Below, piece by piece: positions 44,191-53,990 of a stretch of DNA of 64,000 nucleotides (position 1 is its first letter; each line of letters begins with the position of its first letter). This DNA comes from Levilinea sp. (GTDB lineage Bacteria; Chloroflexota; Anaerolineae; Anaerolineales; Anaerolineaceae): contig JARKPO010000045.1 in assembly GCA_029975215.1 (NCBI GenBank), forward strand, positions 78,994 to 142,993, written 5' to 3'. Under the pieces are notes generated by a model. It had not been told where the DNA came from. It did no database searches and was given only the letters and a program-made list of their open reading frames with translations. Both the position numbers and the translations under genes were made by a program.

Positions 44191-44400
44191 CTAAAGTGCG
44201 CGGGCCAGTAAGAAGCCCAGAATGGCTACAATAATCCCTAGATGGAGGAGCAGGTTGGTGCTTGCCAACCATCCGGGGGCGACGAGAACGATGAGGTAAT
44301 TTGCTGCCACCAGGGCCATGCCGATGAGGGGGAGAAGCCCTTTACGGTGGGCAAAAAAATCAGACAGCTGGTCTACCCAACGAGAGAGAGTCTGCATCAT
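44191..44400 (-). CDS. Small two-helix membrane protein, function unknown
   Basis: 69 residues with two hydrophobic helices (about 22-40 and 46-66) after a charged N-terminus. No family recognised. The ATG pair overlaps the hflX stop (ATGATGA), so it is probably translated with HflX. Confidence 0.55.
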   Translation of the reverse strand: MMQTLSRWVDQLSDFFAHRKGLLPLIGMALVAANYLIVLVAPGWLASTNLLLHLGIIVAILGFLLARAL

Positions 44401-45746
44401 TCCTCGCTTTCTTCGGCTTGAGGTTTGTTTTTGACCTGGAAGGGTTGGAAGCGGGTGAGCATTCGGCCTGGGATGAAACCCTGAATTTGAACCCCGCCGC
44501 GCACATGCTCAACACGGCTGATCTGCCCGTGCTCGTGGAACATGGAAATGAGCTGACCCTGTTGGTAGGGCAGGCGGACATGCACCGGGGTGAGGGTTTC
44601 GTAAAGCATGGTCTCCAGAGTACAAACGAGATCCGGCAGCCCCTGGCCGGTGAGGCCGGAGATGGGCAAGGCGTTGCCCACGGCCGCGGAGGCCGCTTCG
44701 AGCACGGTGGGATCTTTGAGGCGGTCTATTTTGTTGAAGACAGTCAGGACCGGAATGCCGCCCGCGCCAATTTCTTCGAGGGTGCTCATGACGGACTGCC
44801 ACTGCGCCTGGGCGCTGGGATGGGTGATATCCACAACGTGCACGAGAAGGTCGGCTTCGCTGATCTCTTCCAATGTGGCACGGAAGGCGGCCACGAGCTG
44901 GGTGGGGAGTTTTTGGATGAAGCCGACGGTGTCGGTGAAGAGCACGGTGTGGCCGCCGGGAAGCTCGACGCGGCGGGTGGTGGGATCGAGGGTGGCAAAG
45001 AGCTGGTTGGCCACGTAGACTTCGGAACGGGCGAGGGTGTTGAGCAGGGTGGACTTTCCAGCATTCGTGTAGCCGACCAAAGCAACCACGGGGATCTGAT
45101 TGCGTTTACGTTGAGCGCGGTACCGTTGACGGTGCTCGCGGACTTTCTCCAATTCTGCTTTCAAATTGCTGATGCGCTTGCGGATTTCACGGCGGTCGAC
45201 TTCCAACTGGGTTTCACCAGGACCGCGCAGGCCCACACCGCCGGTGCTGCCTGTGCGGCCACCGCCGCCGCCCGCCTGGCGCGCGAGGTGAGTCCAGGCG
45301 CGGGTTAGGCGCGGAAGGCGGTATTCATATTGAGCCAGTTCCACTTGCAGGATACCTTCGCGGGTGGAAGCGTGTTGAGCGAAGATTTCCAGGATGAGGG
45401 CAGTGCGGTCGGAGACCTGGACGTTGGGACCGAGGCGTTCTTCCAGCTCGCGCAAGTGGCGGGGAGAAAGCTCGCTGTCAAAAATGACCACCTCTGCCAG
45501 GGTTTCTTCGACGAGCATTTGCAGCTCTTCCACTTTGCCGGCGCCAATGTAGGTTTCGGGATTGGGATGATCTAGGCGCTGTGTCAGCTCACCCACCACC
45601 TCTAACCCGGCGGTCTTGGCCAGGAGTGATAATTCTTCGAGCGATTCTTCAAGAGGGAGAATGGCCTGCTCTCCCCGAAATTCAACGCCAACTAGAAAGG
45701 CGCGCGACTGCGGGGCTTTTGTCGGTTCAGGTATTTTTTTTGCCAT
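44397..45746 (-). CDS. hflX: GTPase HflX
   Basis: 449 residues, slightly longer than the average. The N-terminal HflX domain (ETYIGAGKVEEL, VIFDSELSPRHLRELEE) precedes the GTPase domain with G1 GYTNAGKST, G3 DTVGFIQKLP and G4 NKID. A Gly-rich loop GGGGGRTGSTGGVGLRGPGE lies between them. HflX binds the 50S E site and splits stalled 70S ribosomes after heat or antibiotic stress. It follows the aminotransferase gene by seven bases. Confidence 0.95.
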   Translation of the reverse strand: MAKKIPEPTKAPQSRAFLVGVEFRGEQAILPLEESLEELSLLAKTAGLEVVGELTQRLDHPNPETYIGAGKVEELQMLVEETLAEVVIFDSELSPRHLRELEERLGPNVQVSDRTALILEIFAQHASTREGILQVELAQYEYRLPRLTRAWTHLARQAGGGGGRTGSTGGVGLRGPGETQLEVDRREIRKRISNLKAELEKVREHRQRYRAQRKRNQIPVVALVGYTNAGKSTLLNTLARSEVYVANQLFATLDPTTRRVELPGGHTVLFTDTVGFIQKLPTQLVAAFRATLEEISEADLLVHVVDITHPSAQAQWQSVMSTLEEIGAGGIPVLTVFNKIDRLKDPTVLEAASAAVGNALPISGLTGQGLPDLVCTLETMLYETLTPVHVRLPYQQGQLISMFHEHGQISRVEHVRGGVQIQGFIPGRMLTRFQPFQVKNKPQAEESEE

Positions 45747-45753
45747 GTAGGTT

Positions 45754-46956
45754 CTATTTTTTCATCCACTTGACCAGGCGCTGCATGGCTTCGGCAATTC
45801 GTTTGGTTTCGGTGCCTAACGAAATGCGGATGTATCCTTTGCCGTTTTCGCCATAGACCACGCCTGGTGTCATACTGACGCCGGCCTCGCGCAGTAATTG
45901 ATCGCAGAAGGCCAGGTCGTCTGTGTAAGGTTTGGGTAATTGCGCCCAAACATAAATGGCCGCAGGGGGCGTATCGACATCAAAACCGACTTCACGCAGG
46001 GCTTTCAGGCAGATATCGCGGCGTTCCTGGTAGATCCGGTTGCGTTCTTCCAACCAATTTTGGTCGCCCGTGAGAGCCTCAACACCTGCGGCAAAGACCG
46101 GGCCAAAATGGGAAGTGTCCATCTGGCTTTTGTAGGTGTCGAGATAGCCCACCACTTTGGCGTTGCCCACGGCCATACCCAGGCGCCAGCCGGCCATGTT
46201 GTAGGCTTTGGCTAGAGAGTTAAACTCGACGGCGACCTCTTTGGCCCCCGGAACTTGCAAAATGCTGGGGGCGACATAGCCGTTGAAACAAATGTCTGCA
46301 TAGGGGGCGTCGTGAGCGATGACCACGTGATGCTGGCGGCCAAATTCCACTGCTTTTTGGAAGAATTCCAGCGAGGCAACCGCGCCGGTGGGGTTATTGG
46401 GGTAGTTCAGCCAAAGGATTTTGGCTTTTGCAGCCACCTCGGCGGGGATGGCGTCCAGATCGGGGAGGAAGCCGTTCTTGCGCAGGAGAGGCACATACAC
46501 CACCTCGCCGCCCGCGATGAGGCCGCCGGCAGAATACACCGGATAGCCGGGGTCGGGAACCAGGGTAATGTCCCCTGGATTCAAGAGCACCTGACTGAGG
46601 TTGAAAAGACCTTCCTTGGAGCCAATTAACCCCAAGACTTCTTTCTTCGGGTCGAGGTCTACATTGAAACGCCGTTTGTAGTAGGTGGCGATGGCTTCGC
46701 GGTAGCTGGCCGTACCGCCGATGGGGGAATAACCGTGGGTGTTGGGTTTGCGGGCTTCACTGACCAATTTTTCGATGATGAAATCCGCCGGAGGCAGGTC
46801 GGGCGAACCCATGTCAATGCGAACAACATCCATACCATCGGCTTTGAGCTGGGCGATGACTTTGTTTAGGGAAGCGAAAAAATACGGCTGGAAATTCGCG
46901 ATACGGTTGGCAGGCTGAATGAAGTCGGTACTTGTGAGAGAAGGTGTCAGGCTCAT
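45754..46956 (-). CDS. Class I/II aminotransferase (LL-diaminopimelate aminotransferase-like)
   Basis: 400 residues from the ATG at 46956; the frame upstream overlaps the histidine kinase gene. Fold-type I PLP enzyme: MGSPDLPPADFI, HGYSPIGGTASYREAIA, YPNNPTGAVAS, SLAKAYNMAGWRLGMAVGN with the PLP Lys, and the C-terminal YIRISLGTE with the carboxylate-binding Arg. It resembles DapL/MtnE-type and alanine/aspartate aminotransferases; a role in lysine synthesis is possible but not proven. Located between a histidine kinase gene and hflX. Confidence 0.85.
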   Translation of the reverse strand: MSLTPSLTSTDFIQPANRIANFQPYFFASLNKVIAQLKADGMDVVRIDMGSPDLPPADFIIEKLVSEARKPNTHGYSPIGGTASYREAIATYYKRRFNVDLDPKKEVLGLIGSKEGLFNLSQVLLNPGDITLVPDPGYPVYSAGGLIAGGEVVYVPLLRKNGFLPDLDAIPAEVAAKAKILWLNYPNNPTGAVASLEFFQKAVEFGRQHHVVIAHDAPYADICFNGYVAPSILQVPGAKEVAVEFNSLAKAYNMAGWRLGMAVGNAKVVGYLDTYKSQMDTSHFGPVFAAGVEALTGDQNWLEERNRIYQERRDICLKALREVGFDVDTPPAAIYVWAQLPKPYTDDLAFCDQLLREAGVSMTPGVVYGENGKGYIRISLGTETKRIAEAMQRLVKWMKK

Positions 46957-46969
46957 TTTAGGGTCTTCT

Positions 46970-48199
46970 TTAGGATTGGTTTTGGGTGAGGGGTGAAAAG
47001 ATGCGCGCCATTTTTTCGTCTGGCGGCTCAATGCGAATGGGCAGGAGCACATGGAAGGTGGAACCCGGACAGGTCTGTTCGTTGCAGCCTGGAGATTCAA
47101 CCCATACGGCTCCGCCGTGGGATTCTACAATGCCTTTGACAATATGCAAGCCGAGACCAGGTCCGCCGCCTTTGAATTTAATCTTTCCAGAGGAGTGCAG
47201 GGCGGTGTTGCCGATGGTGCCGAATTTTTCAAAGATGGCGAGCTGATCTTCGGGGTCAATGCCGATGCCGTTATCTTCGATGGTGACTTCGATAAAGCCA
47301 GGCAGCTTGCGTCCACTGACGTGAATGCGTCCGCCGTCGGGGGTGAATTTGACGGCATTGATGAGCAGGTTGCGGAACACCTGCATCAACCGTTCGGGGT
47401 CTCCGAAGGTCATTTCGTTGCATCCGGGGAAGGAATCAATTTCCAGCCGCTGATTACGTTCGGCCAGGGCGGGTTTAATTTCGTTTTCCAATACCTGAAA
47501 GAGGCGATTGAGCCACAGCGGCTGCAAGTTGAGCTTTAACAAGTTGTTATCAATCAACGAGACATCAATCATGTCGTCTACGATGCTGCGCAGACGGCGG
47601 GTGCCGTTGGAAATGCCTGTGAGGAGGACGAGGTCGTTAGCGTCGCGCCCGTTCTTTTCACTGGCTTCGCGCAGCATGGCGGTGTAACCGTCAATAAGCG
47701 TGAGGGGGGTTTTCAGCTCATGGGCAGCGACAGCGATGAAATCGGATTTGGAGCGGTCAAGACGGTCGAGGGTTTGCTGTACCTGGGTGAGCTGATTGGA
47801 AACGTAGGCAATTCGGGCCTGGATCTCAGCTTTGGCGACCGCCTCATAGGCGTGGGTGAAGCTGGGTATGAGGGCTGAAAAAATTTGCAGAGCCTGGGCC
47901 GGATCAAGGTTTTCCAAACAGATGCTAAGGGTGAGGTTGAGCAGCTGGCTAACAAAGCCTGTAGGACTGCTGGTGTTGGATTCCAGGTCAGTTTCGGTGA
48001 GGGAGGAAGCCCAGGCGTTGAGCGATGGGTCAATCCAGCTTGGGTCACCGGATTCGATGGCTTGCTCCAAGCTGTCAAAAAACTCGCTCATCTCATGGGT
48101 GATGCCCTCACGCACGCTGGTACCCCGCGCCAGCAGTTGCACAGCGCGGTGGAGCCAGATGGGACGAATTTTCTGAAGAAGCTCGACTTCGTGCATCAT
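46970..48199 (-). CDS. Soluble sensor histidine kinase
   Basis: 409 residues and no transmembrane helices. An N-terminal all-helical region (1-125) resembles the RsbR/globin-like sensors that read cytoplasmic signals. A coiled coil leads to the H-box VAAHELKTPLTLI (H160), and the ATPase domain has N (RNLLINAVKF), G1 (EDNGIGIDPED) and G2 (GGGPGLGLHIVKG) boxes. No response regulator lies next to it. The start lacks a clear ribosome-binding site. Confidence 0.87.
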   Translation of the reverse strand: MMHEVELLQKIRPIWLHRAVQLLARGTSVREGITHEMSEFFDSLEQAIESGDPSWIDPSLNAWASSLTETDLESNTSSPTGFVSQLLNLTLSICLENLDPAQALQIFSALIPSFTHAYEAVAKAEIQARIAYVSNQLTQVQQTLDRLDRSKSDFIAVAAHELKTPLTLIDGYTAMLREASEKNGRDANDLVLLTGISNGTRRLRSIVDDMIDVSLIDNNLLKLNLQPLWLNRLFQVLENEIKPALAERNQRLEIDSFPGCNEMTFGDPERLMQVFRNLLINAVKFTPDGGRIHVSGRKLPGFIEVTIEDNGIGIDPEDQLAIFEKFGTIGNTALHSSGKIKFKGGGPGLGLHIVKGIVESHGGAVWVESPGCNEQTCPGSTFHVLLPIRIEPPDEKMARIFSPLTQNQS

Positions 48200-48245
48200 A
48201 TCGAATCAATACAAGTTTACGTCAGGATCGCAGATTTGCCAATTG

Positions 48246-49139
48246 CTAATCGTCAGTAATCCAGTGCCATAAAGTATCGCCTACGGCCTGTAAACTGTCA
48301 CTGGTCACTTTATCCGCGCTGTCGGCCAGGGTGTGCCAGTAAGGATAATCAAAATCTATCAGATCCACGGCGGGGATTTCACGGCGGACAAAGGGAATAT
48401 GGTCGTCTATCATGCGGTGCTTGGGATCCAGAGGGAACTGGTTGGCGTAACCCAGCCGGGCGGCTTGATCCCAGATCTGCTGTGTGAGGATGGGGTCAGA
48501 ATTGCGCTCTGGATGGATGTTGAGATCCGCATCGCCGATCATATCTACGATGATAACGGCATCGGGCCGGCCGTTCAGTTGGCTGGCGAAATACTCGGAA
48601 CCGACGATCCAATTTTGGCCTTGAATCTCGCCTTGATCTTCAGCGTCAAAAAAAGCCAGCCAGGTTTCGGCGTCGAGGTTGACGGGTAGGGTGCGGGCCA
48701 ACTCTAAGAGCACGGCCACCCCAGAGGCACCGTCATTGGCGCCGGGGACGGGTTGGGTATGATTGGCAGGGTCGGGGTCCTGGTCGGCGAATTCGCGGGT
48801 ATCAAAATGGGCGCCGAGGATGACCCAACGGCTGCCGCTGCCCCGTTGGGCAACGACATTGCGGACGGGCCGCCCCTGGACGGTGGTTTCCTGCACACGG
48901 GTCTTCCAGCCGGATTCGGTGAGCGTGGAAACGAGCCAGTCCACCAGGGCGGCATGGCCCGGGGATCCGGGATTGCGCGGGCCGAAGGCCAGCTGGGTTT
49001 CTACGTGTTGGTAGGCGCGCTGACCGTCGAAACGCAAGGTGGTTGGCTGATTGCGCAACTTGAACCAAACCAGCAGGCTGGCGAGAACCACGACTGCCAG
49101 GGCAATGAGCATGAGGGGGCGTTTATTCCAATGGGGCAT
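48246..49139 (-). CDS. M28-family zinc peptidase, membrane anchored
   Basis: 297 residues from ATG 49139; the longer frame lies in trmFO. An N-terminal helix (about 9-26) anchors it. The M28 domain shows the zinc ligands in [33 protein letters not shown] and [11 protein letters not shown]. It may be an aminopeptidase or glutaminyl-peptide cyclase-like enzyme, since the spacing of motifs resembles both. Its start overlaps the 3' end of trmFO by 17 bases. Confidence 0.87.
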   Translation of the reverse strand: MPHWNKRPLMLIALAVVVLASLLVWFKLRNQPTTLRFDGQRAYQHVETQLAFGPRNPGSPGHAALVDWLVSTLTESGWKTRVQETTVQGRPVRNVVAQRGSGSRWVILGAHFDTREFADQDPDPANHTQPVPGANDGASGVAVLLELARTLPVNLDAETWLAFFDAEDQGEIQGQNWIVGSEYFASQLNGRPDAVIIVDMIGDADLNIHPERNSDPILTQQIWDQAARLGYANQFPLDPKHRMIDDHIPFVRREIPAVDLIDFDYPYWHTLADSADKVTSDSLQAVGDTLWHWITDD

Positions 49140-50487
49140 GACTGTTATCCAGGGTATCCATCCAACTTTGTAAGGAGGCCAAACTGCGCTGGGCGTACTG
49201 CATGGCTCGCTCCCGCTTACCATGAGCAGGTTGGGGCAGCTCGGGCAGGATACCAAAATTGGCTTTCATGGGCTGAAAATCTTTCAGATCGGCATGGGTA
49301 ATGTAGTGACAGAGGGCACCCAACATGGTGTCGGTGGGCAAGGCGCGTGTGGGCTGACCCAGTGCCCAACGAGAAAGGTTCAGTCCGGCCAGCAGACCGG
49401 TGGCGATGTTGCCCATGTAGCCTTCCACGCCGGTGATTTGTCCGGCGAAGAACAGCCCAGGAACCTGACGGCTTTGCAGATCCGCATGAAGCAGGCGTGG
49501 GGAGGCGAGGAAAGTATTACGGTGCATCTGGCCGTAACGCACAAATTCGGCCTGGGCCAGACCGGGGATCAGGCGCAGAACACGGCGCTGCTCGGGGAAG
49601 GTGAGGTTGGTTTGGAACCCTACCAGATTATAGAGGCTGCCGCTGAGGTTGTCTTGGCGCAGCTGCACAACGGCATAGGGACGGCGGCCCGTGCGCGGGT
49701 CTCTGAGGCCCACGGGGCGCATGGGGCCGAAGGCCAGCGCATCAGGATGGCGCATCGCGAGGACTTCAACGGGCAGGCAGCCCTCGAAGAATTGGCTGGC
49801 CCCTGCGCGCACGCCGTTTTCCAGACCCTGCTCAAATTCGCGCAGCCGAATGCGTTCGGCGCTGCGCAGGGCTTCGACGAAGGTGTAGTATTCCTCCTTG
49901 GTGAAGGGACAATTGATGTAATCGCCGAGTTCTGGGTTTTCACGCTGGTAGCGAGAGGCCCGGAAGGCGACGGTGGTATCAATCGATTCGGCGGAGACAA
50001 TGGGGGCGATGGCGTCAAAGAAGAAGAGGTGGTCTTCTCCGGTGAGCTGGAGCAGGGCCTCTGAAAGAGCGAGGGAGGTGAGGGGACCAGAGGCGATGAC
50101 GGCGGGGGCAGAGGGCAGGCTGCGTACCTCTTGACGCACCAGATGGATGCGAGGATGGCTTTCGACAGCCTGTGTGACCTGGGCGGCGAAAGCCTCACGA
50201 TCCACAGCCAGCGCGCCCCCCGCGGGGAGAGCCGCAGCTTCGGCGCAGGTGAGCAGTAGGGAACCCAACCGGCGAGCCTCTTCTTTTAATAAACCTGAGG
50301 CGCGGTCCACCAAATTGGAGCCAAGAGAATTGGAACAGACCAGTTCGGCTAATTGGCCGCTGGTATGGGCGCCGGTGGGGACGGCGGGGCGCATTTCATA
50401 GAGAGTTACATCCAGTCCACGTTGGGCAGCCTGCCAGGCAGCTTCACAACCGGCCAGGCCGCCACCGACGACGGTACAATGGGGCAT
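49123..50487 (-). CDS. trmFO: Methylenetetrahydrofolate-tRNA (uracil-54-C5)-methyltransferase TrmFO
   Basis: 454 residues. FAD-binding [19 protein letters not shown] with LYEMRP is at the N-terminus, and the [38 protein letters not shown], and [22 protein letters not shown] motifs are specific to TrmFO. It makes ribothymidine-54 in tRNA using methylene-THF. Transcribed divergently from rpoN. Confidence 0.96.
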   Translation of the reverse strand: MPHCTVVGGGLAGCEAAWQAAQRGLDVTLYEMRPAVPTGAHTSGQLAELVCSNSLGSNLVDRASGLLKEEARRLGSLLLTCAEAAALPAGGALAVDREAFAAQVTQAVESHPRIHLVRQEVRSLPSAPAVIASGPLTSLALSEALLQLTGEDHLFFFDAIAPIVSAESIDTTVAFRASRYQRENPELGDYINCPFTKEEYYTFVEALRSAERIRLREFEQGLENGVRAGASQFFEGCLPVEVLAMRHPDALAFGPMRPVGLRDPRTGRRPYAVVQLRQDNLSGSLYNLVGFQTNLTFPEQRRVLRLIPGLAQAEFVRYGQMHRNTFLASPRLLHADLQSRQVPGLFFAGQITGVEGYMGNIATGLLAGLNLSRWALGQPTRALPTDTMLGALCHYITHADLKDFQPMKANFGILPELPQPAHGKRERAMQYAQRSLASLQSWMDTLDNSHAPLE

Positions 50488-50518
50488 AGGGACACCTGAG
50501 ATGCAAGAAGATGACCAA

Positions 50519-50527
50519 ATTGTACCA
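50519..50527 (-). promoter_or_regulatory. Extended -10 element TGGTACAAT of trmFO
   Basis: Minus-strand TGGTACAAT lies about 32 bases before the trmFO start. Confidence 0.5.
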
Positions 50528-50557
50528 AAATCACCCCAAGAACCCTAAAAATTGCCC

Positions 50558-50597
50558 TGGTATAAAACTTGCAACGTTCAGCGAGGCGATCTATACT
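50558..50597 (+). promoter_or_regulatory. rpoN promoter with overlapping sigma-70 and possible sigma-54 elements
   Basis: TTGCAA (50569-50574), a 17-base spacer and TATACT (50592-50597) make a good sigma-70-type promoter. The same -35 bases form the TTGCA of a TGG-N8-CTTGCA pattern (GG 50559-50560, ten bases, GC 50571-50572) with the spacing of a sigma-54 -24/-12 site but without its CAC. CGAGG/CCTCG half-sites (50582-50586 and 50606-50610) flank the -10. Confidence 0.6.
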
Positions 50598-50622
50598 CAA
50601 TCTTACCTCGAGCAGGTGACTT

Positions 50623-52044
50623 ATGTTTCAAATTCACGTTCCCTCTCTGCGACCGCTAACTACCGCGCATCTGGCGCAAACCATGACGCTGCTGTGCTTG
50701 CCTGTAGGCGAGTTGCGCCAACAAATTGAGGCGGAACTGGCTTCGAATCCCGCGCTTGAGCTGGTGGAAGAACGCCGCTGCCCGTCCTGTCACCGTCCGC
50801 TGCCAGACCAGGGCCACTGCCCCATCTGCAGCGCGCCGACCTCAGATTTGATGGACGAGCCGATTGTCTATCTTTCCCCGCGGGATGAATTCTATGATGG
50901 GCCGCGCTCTTTGGGTGGTGAAGGTGATCTGCCCGAAGATAATTTCAGCGCCACCTGGGAGGATCTGCCCACTTATGTGCTGCGGCAGATCGCGCCCGAA
51001 CTGGAGGGGGACGAGCGCAAAGTGGCGGCCTACTTGTTGACGAATCTGGATGAGGATGGACTGCTGGCCATCCCATTGGTGGAGGTAGTGCGGTATCTGC
51101 ATGTGCCGCTGAGTACAGTGGAAAAAGTGCAGCGCCTGATCCAACATGCCGACCCGATAGGGGTGGGGTCTGGCAGCCCGCGCGAGGCGCTTTTGGTTCA
51201 GATGGACGTTTTGGAAGAGGTGGGGTCCACCATCCCGCGCCTGGCGCGCCCGATCGTGCTGGAAGGGATGGATTTGCTGAGCCGCCGCCTGTACGGTGAC
51301 CTGGCGCGCAAATTCCACGCGCCGCTTTCGCAGGTGCATAAGGCGGTGCAGTTCATCAGCGATAACCTGTACCCCTTCCCGGCGCGTTCGCATTGGGGAG
51401 ATGTGCGCCAGCCGAGTGGGTCTCAGCTGAACGTTTATCACCACCCGGACATCTTGATTGGATACTACAACGACGACCCTGAAAAGCCTTTGGTGGTCGA
51501 AATCATCACGCCCATTGCGGGCACTTTGAGGGTGAACCCAATGTTTCGCAAGGCGGTGCAGTCCGCGGATGAAGAAATGAAAGAAAGCTGGCGCGAGGAT
51601 ATTGAGAAGGCTTCGTTGTTTGTGAAGTGCTTACAGCAGCGCAATTACACCATTCAGCGTTTGATTCAAAAAGTGGTCATGTTTCAGCGTGGGTATATTT
51701 TGCAGGGAGAAAAGCATCTGCGTCCATTGACGCGCGCACAGCTTTCCCGTGAACTGGGCGTGCATGAATCGACCATTTCTCGTGCAGTGGCCAACAAAAC
51801 CGTGCAGCTGCCGAACCGGCGGATTGTGCCGCTCTCCGCGTTTTTTGACCGGAGCATGAATGTACGCTCGGTTTTGAAAGAGATGATCGCGGATGAGCCG
51901 CGGCCGTTGAGCGATGCGGAATTGGCGGATATGCTGGCAGACCGCGGGTTTCAGGTGGCGCGGCGGACGGTGGCCAAATATCGGGCGATGGAAGGAATTT
52001 TGCCTGCCCATTTGCGGATGGGGGTGATGGCAAAATCCTTATGA
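50623..52044 (+). CDS. rpoN: RNA polymerase sigma-54 factor with a zinc ribbon in region II
   Basis: 473 residues. Region I (1-50) is a Gln/Leu-type helical segment with ASNPALELVEE. Where other RpoN proteins have an acidic region II, this one has a CPSC...CPIC zinc ribbon (Cys53, 56, 66, 69). The core-binding domain (about 115-230) and the HTH (RAQLSRELGVHESTISRAVANK) follow, and the RpoN box reads ARRTVAKYR (446-454), intact. It recognises -24/-12 promoters and needs an AAA+ activator. It overlaps the histidine kinase gene by four bases, and that gene is followed by an activator and a full -24/-12 promoter. Confidence 0.95.
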   Translation: MFQIHVPSLRPLTTAHLAQTMTLLCLPVGELRQQIEAELASNPALELVEERRCPSCHRPLPDQGHCPICSAPTSDLMDEPIVYLSPRDEFYDGPRSLGGEGDLPEDNFSATWEDLPTYVLRQIAPELEGDERKVAAYLLTNLDEDGLLAIPLVEVVRYLHVPLSTVEKVQRLIQHADPIGVGSGSPREALLVQMDVLEEVGSTIPRLARPIVLEGMDLLSRRLYGDLARKFHAPLSQVHKAVQFISDNLYPFPARSHWGDVRQPSGSQLNVYHHPDILIGYYNDDPEKPLVVEIITPIAGTLRVNPMFRKAVQSADEEMKESWREDIEKASLFVKCLQQRNYTIQRLIQKVVMFQRGYILQGEKHLRPLTRAQLSRELGVHESTISRAVANKTVQLPNRRIVPLSAFFDRSMNVRSVLKEMIADEPRPLSDAELADMLADRGFQVARRTVAKYRAMEGILPAHLRMGVMAKSL

Positions 52045-53987
52045 GCACCGCCAGCCCTTCCACCACCCTGCAAAGCTTCCTGCGCGGATCGAACCTGACG
52101 CTGGAAGATGTGACGACCTTGCTGAACCTGATGCAAAATGCGGCTGTGGTGTGCACCACAAAACAGGGACAGATTGTGGCCGCCAACCAGGCCTTCCTCA
52201 ACTGGACCGCTTTCTCTGAGCTGGAAGTGATGGGCAAGCCGGTGGGTGATCTGGCCAGAGGGTTGGATTTAGACGCGGCTGAGGCTGAAGGGATTGAAGT
52301 GCGGCGGGCGCGGCGGGCCGCAGCCACCGTGAACGCGCGCCTTTTCCCTTTGGGGCGCGGACATTTGTGGACGGTGGTTGTCTTTGAAGAGAGCAAGGCG
52401 CGGCAAAACGCCCTGGAATGGGATTCACGTGAAATTTACACCTGGGCGCTGTCGCTGCTGCGGCAATTGGACTGCGACCATTTTTCGCTGTGTCTGGAGC
52501 AGGCCCTGGGCAGCATTCAATCTGTGCTGCCGGCCAGCCACGTGTGTATTTATGAGGCAAACAGTCAGTTCCCGCGGCTGATCAAAACGCATTCCCGCGA
52601 GGAGAGCGAGGTTTTTCCAGCGGAAATTTCTACGGCGGATTTGCTGCGTTTGAATGGGTTAAGTGTGTGGCGGCCTGGAAAGCGGGTATCCGGAGAAATT
52701 CACCGGGCGGCGCGAATCGCGGGGCTGGATTATGTGGTGACCATGCCGCTGGGGTTAGAGGGGGGTATTTTTGGCTTGTTTGTGGCGGCAGGCGTGGAAG
52801 AAACGCAGATGGACGCTCTGCAGGCTATGGTGGAATTCATCGCTGGCCTGCTGAGCCTGTCGCTGCAATTGAACACTCTGCTGGCCAATTTGCGTAGTGA
52901 ACAAGAGCGGTCGCTGGAACAAAACCTGATCCGCGGAGCGGTCTTTGATAATATTCAAGAAGGGGTTGTGATCATCTCCCCCGATTTGACCATCCAGGGG
53001 ATTAATCCATCGGCGGAGATGATGTTGGGGTATGCGGATTGGGAAGTGTGGCAGCAGCCTGTTGAAAATATACTGATTGGGCCAGAGGGCCTGGTTCGAG
53101 CTTTGCAGGACGCGGTGGAGCGGGGTGTGCCGACCCTGGGTCTGGGGGTGGTTTCTGTGCACCGCCGCGACGGGTTCACCTTCCCGGCACATATTCAGAC
53201 TTTTCCGGTACAGCGGGATGAAACTGTGACCGCTGTGCTGGTGGTGATGACGGATGTGAGCGAGCATGAAGAAACGCGCATTCGCACGCAGCAGTTGGAG
53301 CACCGCGCCATGCTGGGCGACATCACCGCCATTTTTGCCCATGAGGTGCGCAACCCGCTGAACAACATTTCGATGGGCACTCAAGTTCTGGCGGCGCGCC
53401 TGGCTGCGGACGACCCCAATCAGGATGTGATCCAACGCATACAAGGGGACTGCGGACGGCTGGAGCATTTGATGGAGTCGGTGTTATCCTCTACCCGCTC
53501 CATTGAGTCGTCGTTCAAACGGGTGGATGTGCAGGCGCTCTTGCAGCGCATTTTGGATCGCTGGCAGCCGCGCTTCAGCCGCGTGAATGTGCGGTCATTC
53601 TTCCAGGCGGCGCAGGATGTGCCGGATGTGTTTGGCGACTCGCGCTCGTTGGAGCAGGTGTTCACCAATTTGATTAGCAACGCAGTAGAGGTGATGGGTA
53701 AGGGGAACGGCGGAACCCTGGCGATCCACGTGCAGCCGAGCGATGCCATTCCTAACCGCAAGCAGGTGGAAATCACGGTTTCAGATAATGGGCCGGGGAT
53801 CCCTGAGGATTTGCTGAGTCGGTTGTTTGAACCGTTTGTGTCCCATAACCCGCGGGGAACGGGGCTGGGGCTGGCGATCACCAAACGAATTGTGACGGCG
53901 CACCGCGGCAGCATTCAGGTAAACTCATTTCCGGGGGGGACTGTGTTCACAGTCTTCCTGCCAGCGATGGAAGAGGACGGAGAATAA
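52041..53987 (+). CDS. PAS-GAF-PAS sensor histidine kinase (NtrB-like)
   Basis: 648 residues, soluble. PAS (about 25-115), a GAF-like domain (about 145-290), a second PAS (about 300-420), a HisKA domain with FAHEVRNPLNNI (H434), and an ATPase domain with N (FTNLISNAVEVM), G1 (VSDNGPGIPEDLL) and G2 (RGTGLGLAITKRIV) boxes. The N and PAS domains should sense a cytoplasmic signal, not identified. It starts within the rpoN stop region and the activator gene begins three bases after its stop, so phosphotransfer to that regulator is very likely. Confidence 0.92.
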   Translation: MSTASPSTTLQSFLRGSNLTLEDVTTLLNLMQNAAVVCTTKQGQIVAANQAFLNWTAFSELEVMGKPVGDLARGLDLDAAEAEGIEVRRARRAAATVNARLFPLGRGHLWTVVVFEESKARQNALEWDSREIYTWALSLLRQLDCDHFSLCLEQALGSIQSVLPASHVCIYEANSQFPRLIKTHSREESEVFPAEISTADLLRLNGLSVWRPGKRVSGEIHRAARIAGLDYVVTMPLGLEGGIFGLFVAAGVEETQMDALQAMVEFIAGLLSLSLQLNTLLANLRSEQERSLEQNLIRGAVFDNIQEGVVIISPDLTIQGINPSAEMMLGYADWEVWQQPVENILIGPEGLVRALQDAVERGVPTLGLGVVSVHRRDGFTFPAHIQTFPVQRDETVTAVLVVMTDVSEHEETRIRTQQLEHRAMLGDITAIFAHEVRNPLNNISMGTQVLAARLAADDPNQDVIQRIQGDCGRLEHLMESVLSSTRSIESSFKRVDVQALLQRILDRWQPRFSRVNVRSFFQAAQDVPDVFGDSRSLEQVFTNLISNAVEVMGKGNGGTLAIHVQPSDAIPNRKQVEITVSDNGPGIPEDLLSRLFEPFVSHNPRGTGLGLAITKRIVTAHRGSIQVNSFPGGTVFTVFLPAMEEDGE

Positions 53988-53990
53988 GGT

